Assembly (NCBI GenBank): GCA_018676675.1
Contig: JABHEG010000386.1
Span: 1 to 37,314, forward strand
Direction of reading: 5' to 3'
Source of the DNA: Lentisphaerota bacterium
Lineage (GTDB): Bacteria > Verrucomicrobiota > Lentisphaeria > Oligosphaerales > JABHEG01
Length of the DNA stretch: 37,314 nucleotides
Positions 32,609 through 37,314 of this stretch are shown piece after piece. The notes beneath the pieces were generated by a model. It was not told where the DNA came from. It did no database searches and was given only the letters and a program-made list of their open reading frames with translations. Position numbers and translations under genes: made by a program. Position 1 is the first letter of the stretch. The number at the start of each line of letters is the position of its first letter.

Positions 32609-33871
32609 ATGAACGCACGTGAACGTTTTCTGGCCGTAGTCAACCGCCAGCCGGTGGACCGCATGCCGTATGTGTTCGGTGGACCACGCGCTTCGACCCT
32701 TGCAGCGTGGCGCAAGCAGGGCCTGTCGGAGGAGCAACAACGGACCTTCGGCAGCTGGATTGGAGCCGATGGGGCGATGGGTATTGGCAAGCTCTACTGC
32801 GGACCCGTGCCGCCGCTGCCGGAGACGGTCATCCGGGAAGAAGGCAATTACCGCTGGTGGCGCGACCATTGGGGCGTCTACCGGATGGATGCCATTGCTC
32901 AGCCAACCGATGGTTTCGTGACCAGGAGCTACCTGGAGTTCTTTGTCAAAGACCGGGCAAGTTGGGAGGAGATGCGGTCGCACTTGGATCCGCATTCCAA
33001 GGAACGAACCGGCCCGGGTGGCGATGGTGCACCCCTCACGAAGCTGAATCCCAATGGTTACCGGAATGTCGGTGACGGGCCGGGATGGGACGCCTACGTC
33101 GAGAGAGCGAAAGCCAGCCAGGTCCCGATCGGGGCCACGGTCCCCTGTCTCTACTGGACCCTGCGGGATATGTGCGGCTTCGAGGGATTGTCCATGATGT
33201 TCTACGACCAGCCGAAGTTGGTCCATGAGATGATGGAATACTGGACCTGGTTCCTGATGGAGATTCTCGAGGAGCCGCTTTCTCACATCACGGTCGATCA
33301 TCTCATGCTCAACGAGGATATGGCCTACAAGACTCAATCGATGATTTCGCCGGCTCACATGCGCGAGTTCATGCTGCCGCATTACCGCAAGCTGTACGCA
33401 TTTGCGAAAGGGAAGGGGGTGTCTGTTGTCGATATGGATTCGGATGGCTACAATGGCCAGATCCTCCCGGTGTTCTATCCGGAGGCGATCGATGGCATTC
33501 AGCCGATTGAGATTGCTGCTCACAACGACCCGGAAGTCATCCTGCGTGAGAACCCCGGCATTTACATTCAGGGGGGTATCGACAAGCGGGAGTTACGCTT
33601 CGGCAAGGCGAGAGCGCGTGTGGAGGTGGCTGAACGATACCGCGTCGCTCGCGAACACGGCGGATACATCCCGTCGGTGGATCACGGTGTGCCCCCTGAT
33701 GTCCCGCTGCGGACATTCCTCTATATGGTGGAGCTGATCAAGGGGTTCGCGAACGGTGAGGATCTGGACACCTATGAACCGCCTTGCGAGTTCGAGCAGC
33801 AGCTTGGACCGATCGAGAAGATGTTCGACCCGAACGACGCAATTGCGGCAGCGTACGCGTTGGACGGGTGA
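32609..33871 (+). CDS. URO-D-like protein with an Asp-rich site in place of H-x-C
   Basis: The product is 420 residues beginning MNARERFLAVVNRQPVDRMPYVFGG, a standard URO-D-like N-terminus. Where the other two paralogues have H-x-C-G, this one has Asp275-Met-Asp277-Ser-Asp279-Gly. It continues with EAIDGIQPIEIAAHNDP, GIYIQGGIDKRELRFGK and GGYIPSVDHGVPPDVPL. The last pieces define a distinct URO-D-like subfamily without the MtaA zinc motif, so a different chemistry or metal is expected. HemE motifs are absent. GAAGGGA about 8-9 bases upstream supports the ATG at 32609. An alternative ATG at 32573 overlaps the stop of the preceding gene (ATGA) and would add 12 residues. Both options indicate co-expression with the 1347-residue protein. 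Confidence 0.87.
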   Translation: MNARERFLAVVNRQPVDRMPYVFGGPRASTLAAWRKQGLSEEQQRTFGSWIGADGAMGIGKLYCGPVPPLPETVIREEGNYRWWRDHWGVYRMDAIAQPTDGFVTRSYLEFFVKDRASWEEMRSHLDPHSKERTGPGGDGAPLTKLNPNGYRNVGDGPGWDAYVERAKASQVPIGATVPCLYWTLRDMCGFEGLSMMFYDQPKLVHEMMEYWTWFLMEILEEPLSHITVDHLMLNEDMAYKTQSMISPAHMREFMLPHYRKLYAFAKGKGVSVVDMDSDGYNGQILPVFYPEAIDGIQPIEIAAHNDPEVILRENPGIYIQGGIDKRELRFGKARARVEVAERYRVAREHGGYIPSVDHGVPPDVPLRTFLYMVELIKGFANGEDLDTYEPPCEFEQQLGPIEKMFDPNDAIAAAYALDG

Positions 33872-33876
33872 AACGT

Positions 33877-33949
33877 GCTTACGCTGTCCGCGGCTCGGGG
33901 CCGTCAGAGCCGCGACTCACGCATTCGCGTCAAGCTACGCCGTAACCCG
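33877..33949. repeat. REP-like palindromic element, copy 2, possible terminator
   Basis: CGCGGCTC (33889-33896) and GAGCCGCG (33907-33914) form a perfect 8-base inverted repeat with a 10-base loop, 17 bases after the URO-D-like stop. The left part (33877-33898) matches 11797-11818 at 20 of 22 positions. The CGCCGTAACCCG at 33938-33949 is the inverted partner of 11828-11839. It may act as a terminator for the upstream pair. Confidence 0.55.
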
Positions 33950-33963
33950 TTGCGGCAGAAGAA

Positions 33964-34054
33964 TCGGGGCTCTGCCCCGAGACCCCGCCGGGGAAGAAGC
34001 TCTCCCCCAGACCCCCGCGTGTTGGGGGCGCGAACGCCAGCTGGGGAAGCCCCA
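33964..34054. repeat. GC-rich multi-hairpin array
   Basis: Four consecutive palindromes are seen: TCGGGGC/GCCCCGA (33964-33970, 33974-33980, loop TCT); CCCC/GGGG (33983-33986, 33990-33993); CCCCC/GGGGG (34012-34016, 34024-34028); and TGGGG/CCCCA (34042-34046, 34050-34054, loop AAG). The GGGGC-loop-GCCCC unit resembles the hairpin at 11679-11691, which also lies next to a REP-like copy. Nothing in the 291-base gap 33872-34162 looks coding. Confidence 0.6.
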
Positions 34055-34162
34055 ACTGACCTTCGGGCCCCCGGTGGCCTCCGCTCGCGCGACGGGCGAC
34101 CACGTAGACGGTGGCTGTGATGCCATTCCCTGTCGTGGTGTAAGGCGCTGTCACCCGAAGAG

Positions 34163-34747
34163 ATGATGTCCATGGAGCAGGCCATGGCGGACGCAGAGGC
34201 CCGGAGTGGTCCGGAGCCGGCTGCAGTTGCGGAGTTCGCGGGGAGTGTGTCCGAGCAGGAAATGATGATGCGGGAACAGGCTATGGCAGATGCAATGGCC
34301 CTGGAGGAAGAGGTTCCATCTCCATATCCCGAGAACGACATGCTGGAGCCCATTCAGAACCGAAAACGCATCGAGAAACTGCGTCGAACCCTCGCCGCCA
34401 AGGCTGGAAATGAGTGTGTGGCGAATTCGCTACACACTGGAAGCAGCGCAGCGGGAGTGCCCAGAGCCCGGGTCATCGCGGCGGACATGATGGGAGTGGG
34501 AGACAACTACGTGGGCCTTGCCAAACGCATCAAGGACGCTTCGCCGGAGCTCTTCGAACGCCTTCGCGCCGGAGAGCTGTCCCTCTCAGCCGCCCTGGAC
34601 GAACTCAACGGCGTCCCGGACGACCCGCAGGTCATCCGTATCAAGCGGGACCGCAACAGACTAAACAGGATCTTCCGCAGCCCTGATCAGGCTCCCCCCT
34701 TCCTCGACCGTCTGGAAGCCCTGCTTGCGGAGTTCGCCAGCCCCTGA
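34163..34747 (+). CDS. ParB/KorB-like helix-turn-helix domain protein, possibly truncated
   Basis: The product is 194 residues. The N-terminal half is acidic and contains an imperfect internal duplication, MEQAMADAEA and REQAMADAMA, 31 residues apart. After a charged linker (RKRIEKLRRTLAAKAGNECV) comes IAADMMGVGDNYVGLAKRIK, then ASPELFERLRAGELSLSAAL. This has the shape of the DNA-binding helix-turn-helix plus the A.PEL...v..GelsL..A helix of ParB/KorB-like proteins. No N-terminal ParB nuclease-like motif is present, so it could be a remnant or a stand-alone DNA-binding protein. Proteins of this type are common on plasmids and integrative elements. It follows the hairpin array directly, and no other mobility gene is in view. 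Confidence 0.6.
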   Translation: MMSMEQAMADAEARSGPEPAAVAEFAGSVSEQEMMMREQAMADAMALEEEVPSPYPENDMLEPIQNRKRIEKLRRTLAAKAGNECVANSLHTGSSAAGVPRARVIAADMMGVGDNYVGLAKRIKDASPELFERLRAGELSLSAALDELNGVPDDPQVIRIKRDRNRLNRIFRSPDQAPPFLDRLEALLAEFASP

Positions 34748-35069
34748 GATCCCCTGGGGCCGCCTTGTCGCCCACGTCCTGTGCCGCCGACCGCGTTCCG
34801 GCCGCGTCTCAGCCGATCTCCGGAACTTCTCCGTCAGACGCAGAAGCACGGAATTCCCGGCAAACCCGTCAACGGCCCGACGCTGAACAGGGAGTTTGAC
34901 AGCCCAACAACGCGGCGATATGTAGGTACGGGCGCAAGGGAATGTACCAGGGACTCCGACGCAAGGGCCGATGCTGACTGCCTTCTTGGGCAGTCTTGAG
35001 AAAATGTGCCCGGCCCGGCAAATGCGCACTGACGGGAATCAGAGTTGGCTCAGAACAAATGGACCGGAT
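34748..35069. other. Intergenic stretch with a promoter-like pair and a hairpin
   Basis: This stretch of about 320 bases holds a consensus -35 TTGACA (34896-34901), a 17-base spacer and a weak -10 TATGTA (34919-34924). A hairpin follows: GACTGCC at 34977-34983 pairs with GGCAGTC after a TTCTTG loop. The hairpin falls inside the longest version of the next reading frame, which argues for a later start of that gene. No other gene is apparent. Confidence 0.4.
34896..34924 (+). promoter_or_regulatory. Candidate promoter for the small acidic protein gene
   Basis: TTGACA and TATGTA are separated by exactly 17 bases. The -35 is perfect, the -10 matches at only three positions. The distance to the GTG at 35070 is about 145 bases, so a leader containing the hairpin at 34977-34996 would result. 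Confidence 0.3.
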
Positions 35070-35396
35070 GTGAAGAAGCGATACATCGGGGACTGGCGAA
35101 TTGCCGAGATGGAGTGCTGGGATGCCGACTACATCGATCTTGTCGGTCCGGGCCGAATGGAGATCGGGCGCGACGGCACCGGATCGTTTCACTTCGGAAC
35201 GGTTGACGCCGAGATCGACTCGAAGGAGGGGAAGCTGGGGCACCAGAGCAGACTCGAGTTCACGTTCGAGGGCTCTGCCGAGATGGATCCGTGTTCCGGC
35301 CGGGGTTGGGCAGTGGTCGATGGCGAGGAGATGACCGGCCGGATCTATTTCCACCTCGGTGACGATTCGGGGTTCAAGGCAACCAGAAGCGGATGA
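35070..35396 (+). CDS. Small conserved acidic protein of unknown function
   Basis: This encodes about 108 residues starting VKKRYIGDWRIAEMECWDAD. Strands continue as YIDLVGPGRMEIGRDGTGSF and FGTVDAEIDSKEG, then LEFTFEGSAEMDPCSGRGWA and GRIYFHLGDDSGFKAT. The pattern W-R-I-x-E-M-E-x-W-D followed by beta-strands and G-R-G-W-A looks like a widespread family of small uncharacterised proteins that I remember starting MKK. That memory is the reason for choosing the GTG at 35070, even though no ribosome site precedes it. The frame is open to an ATG at 34971 (141 residues), but the extension contains a DNA hairpin and does not resemble the family. A beta-barrel or lipocalin-like fold is a guess. It appears unrelated to glycan breakdown. 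Confidence 0.7.
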   Translation: MKKRYIGDWRIAEMECWDADYIDLVGPGRMEIGRDGTGSFHFGTVDAEIDSKEGKLGHQSRLEFTFEGSAEMDPCSGRGWAVVDGEEMTGRIYFHLGDDSGFKATRSG

Positions 35397-35495
35397 TGGC
35401 GGCGCCAACCTGCTGCTTCTCCTGACCGGAGAATCGCGCCGCGTCACGATCCCCGGCGGGAGAGCACGTCGTTGGCGACAGGGAATTACGACAGG

Positions 35496-36950
35496 ATGGG
35501 ACAGGCCCTGCCATTCACGCGAAGCGCCACGAGCACCGCCCTGGACCGTACGTTTAGATGGTGCCTATGTTCTCTGCTGATTGCGTGGGGATACGCCTGG
35601 CAGCGATGCGGCGCGGCGGATGCCGTGTCGTCGCGGACCAGACCCCTCGCCGCTCAGGACGTACTTCAGCAGTTGCGTGACCATCCCGGGGATCTAGAGA
35701 AGGGACTCGCGCTGATGATCGGTTACGGCACGCAACTCGCAGCCATCACTCGGAAGGCTGCCCCCGAGCAGGCTGACCATGATGCGCTCTGGGAGTTGTA
35801 CAAGCCAGACGCTTTCCTCGCGGCTTACGACACGTGGCGCGACATGCTTCACAGAGCCCGGGAAGACGGTGTCTTTCCCCACACTGAGGAGCGAGAGCTC
35901 CGCCGACAATCCTCAGACACGCATATTGCTCTTGCCGTACTTGGGAATACTGCAAGCACGCTGAGGAAGGCCTCGCGACAACAACAGCGTTGGGATACTC
36001 CAAAGAAGTACTACGCGGCCCTCTGGCACCCGCCTCCCACTGCCCGTGCAGTGGCTGCCAGCCGAGCGAGCATCGCGCAACACCGGGCGTGGGAAGAGAA
36101 GGCGCGGGAACAGGAAGCGCACTTGCAGGCGCTCGGAATCAGCCCGCGCCTCTCCGAGCTTATCGCGTGGAAGAGACGGGAACCCGTTGACTTCGCTGAG
36201 TCCATGGCCATTCTGGGAGAGTACACCGACGCCATCGGGCGGGCGCACGAGGCGCGCGCTGGGGACGGCGAAGAAGCGGAGCGTGGTCGCCTGGCTTTGG
36301 TTTGCTTGGGAGAGCACCAGACTGTCAGCTATTTCCACAGACATGCCCGCGCGGTGCTCTCGGCCCACAAGGGCGATCGTGCTGCTAGGCCTGAGACAGG
36401 CAAGGAAGAACTGCGGCAACTCGAGAGAATCGTCAAAGAACTGGGAGAAGTGCGTAAGGCCAGTTCGCGGGAGGCGACAGAGCAGCTCGGACTGTCATCC
36501 GGCAAGCTCCTTCCCCAGGCCAGGAGTTTCCCGCCTGGATACCCACGGCGAGTCACCGGCGGGGAGGCCAGCATGGCCACCAGTTACCTCCAGGCTTTGG
36601 CCCAGAAACTGAGCCTGGGGGAGTATGATGCGGTGGCGCGGGAGTTGGCACACATCCATCCTGTCGAGAGGGCAGAGGAGGAATCGGCTAGAAAGGCGAT
36701 TGTCAGCACGGTCAAGAGGAAGCGGGGAGAGTATCTGGAGCTCATCGCGCTGTTGATGAAGAGAGACAACTGGTTCGCCCTCTCAGGAAGGGAAATGTGG
36801 CTGATCCGACCTCAGGCAGGTAGGAACATGCTGAAGGAGCCAGCCCCGGTCCAGGTCCTCAAACTCTACCGTGACGGAGACCGCCCACAGTGGCGATTCA
36901 AGGATGGCTACAGCATCCTTGCCGAGATCCAGCAGCTCGGCCTGAAATGA
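35496..36950 (+). CDS. Uncharacterised protein with N-terminal signal/anchor segment
   Basis: The product is 484 residues from the ATG at 35496; an in-frame TTG at 35472 would add eight. Residues about 18-40 (FRWCLCSLLIAWGYAWQRCGAADA) form a signal peptide or anchor after a positively charged stretch. The rest is mostly helical and charged, with RASIAQHRAWEEKAREQEAH and KEELRQLERIVKELGEVRKAS likely to form coiled coils. It ends with a more globular part (NWFALSGREMWLIRP, VLKLYRDGDRPQWRFKDGYS). I recognise no domain. It stands 99 bases after the small acidic protein gene on the same strand, and a weak ribosome site leaves the start uncertain. Confidence 0.65.
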   Translation: MGQALPFTRSATSTALDRTFRWCLCSLLIAWGYAWQRCGAADAVSSRTRPLAAQDVLQQLRDHPGDLEKGLALMIGYGTQLAAITRKAAPEQADHDALWELYKPDAFLAAYDTWRDMLHRAREDGVFPHTEERELRRQSSDTHIALAVLGNTASTLRKASRQQQRWDTPKKYYAALWHPPPTARAVAASRASIAQHRAWEEKAREQEAHLQALGISPRLSELIAWKRREPVDFAESMAILGEYTDAIGRAHEARAGDGEEAERGRLALVCLGEHQTVSYFHRHARAVLSAHKGDRAARPETGKEELRQLERIVKELGEVRKASSREATEQLGLSSGKLLPQARSFPPGYPRRVTGGEASMATSYLQALAQKLSLGEYDAVARELAHIHPVERAEEESARKAIVSTVKRKRGEYLELIALLMKRDNWFALSGREMWLIRPQAGRNMLKEPAPVQVLKLYRDGDRPQWRFKDGYSILAEIQQLGLK

Positions 36951-37314
36951 GAAATGAGCAATCGCGCCTGTGCGATTCGCCCTGCGATGTCTGAGCAAGG
37001 AGTGCTCCCTGCTGACGGACGCCGGATCGCTGAGCACGTGCACACGCATGAGAGAGACCGGGACGGGAATGGCTTTGCCAACATCCGGATGCACTTGATG
37101 GCTCTGCTTCGCGCCGCCACAAGTGATCCAAGCGTTGGCAGGACACTGATGACGGAGCGATCCGGGTCCGGGTTCGGGAACAGACCAACCTGAAACGGTC
37201 GGATGCCGGACGGGTACCTGGAGGCCGGTTTTCCCAAACCGGGGTCCCTGGAACGCGCGGTTAGGGAAGAGCGCTCAGGGATGAGCTGCCTCCAGTGACG
37301 TGGCGCCCAATCCA
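36951..37314. other. Terminal stretch without a supported gene
   Basis: Two perfect hairpins are present: AATCGC/GCGATT (36960-36965, 36972-36977), ten bases after the last stop and possibly a terminator, and CCGGTTT/AAACCGG (37225-37231, 37236-37242) with a TCCC loop. The short frames on both strands lack ribosome sites and protein-like composition. Confidence 0.4.

Noticed and set aside
31521..33523. Minus-strand frames of 365 and 374 codons
   Set aside because: They are antisense to the CBM9-type protein and the URO-D-like gene, both well supported.
7934..33871. HemE (uroporphyrinogen decarboxylase proper) for the URO-D-like genes
   Set aside because: All three lack the N-terminal HemE signature and two have H-x-C, which is typical of the methyltransferase branch. 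No other heme gene is nearby.
36954..37193. Plus-strand frame of 79 codons and overlapping minus-strand frames
   Set aside because: There is no ribosome site, no conserved motif and no secondary-structure pattern; composition is noise-like.
1..37314. tRNA, rRNA, CRISPR array or insertion sequence
   Set aside because: I saw no cloverleaf or rRNA-like stretch, no regularly spaced repeat-spacer array and no transposase gene. The repeats found are short palindromes.

Overview
The window is about 37 kb of GC-rich bacterial DNA dominated by carbohydrate-active enzymes. The mix of exported modular glycosidases, GH123-type (formerly DUF4091) proteins, uroporphyrinogen-decarboxylase-like (URO-D-like) proteins and GC-rich intergenic palindromes suggests an uncultured member of the PVC group (Planctomycetota, Lentisphaerota, Verrucomicrobiota) or a similar polysaccharide-degrading phylum. 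This is inferred from gene content only; there is no rRNA or ribosomal-protein marker to confirm it.

Layout. At 1-1141 lie a cut-off cupin gene and an unknown two-helix membrane protein. At 1224-7785 a heparinase II/III-like protein (minus) stands back to back with a plus-strand pair: a six-hairpin glycosidase-like protein and a PL8 chondroitin/hyaluronan-type lyase. At 7934-11592 a URO-D-like gene (minus) diverges from a glycosidase with a GH20/GH67-like N-terminal domain (plus). At 11853-28323 a long minus-strand run, probably one or two operons read from 28323 downwards, encodes a GH123-type enzyme, a GH29 fucosidase, a URO-D-like protein, a second GH123-type enzyme, a TIM-barrel glycosidase-like protein, a third GH123-type enzyme, a modular beta-propeller/CBM protein and a small helical protein. 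At 28533-33871 a 1347-residue exported CBM9-type protein is followed by the third URO-D-like gene. From 33872 to the end the character changes: a GC-rich hairpin array, a ParB/KorB-like helix-turn-helix protein, a small conserved acidic protein, an unknown exported or anchored protein, and a terminal stretch without a convincing gene.

How the genes may work together. PL8 lyases cut uronic-acid/hexosamine glycosaminoglycans, the characterised GH123 enzymes are beta-N-acetylgalactosaminidases, and GH29 removes alpha-L-fucose. The locus therefore looks built for a fucosylated, hexosamine-containing acidic glycan such as a chondroitin-like polymer. PL8, the three GH123-type proteins, the propeller protein and the 1347-residue protein carry signal peptides. 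The heparinase-like, six-hairpin, GH20/GH67-like, TIM-barrel and GH29 proteins do not, which implies a split between periplasm or surface and cytoplasm. No sulfatase, transporter, TonB/SusCD pair or transcription factor for the pathway lies in the window.

The most unusual feature is that each of three URO-D-like (MtaA-type methyltransferase superfamily) genes is paired with a glycosidase, and the three differ in their predicted metal-binding residues. This raises the possibility of methyl-group removal linked to glycan breakdown.
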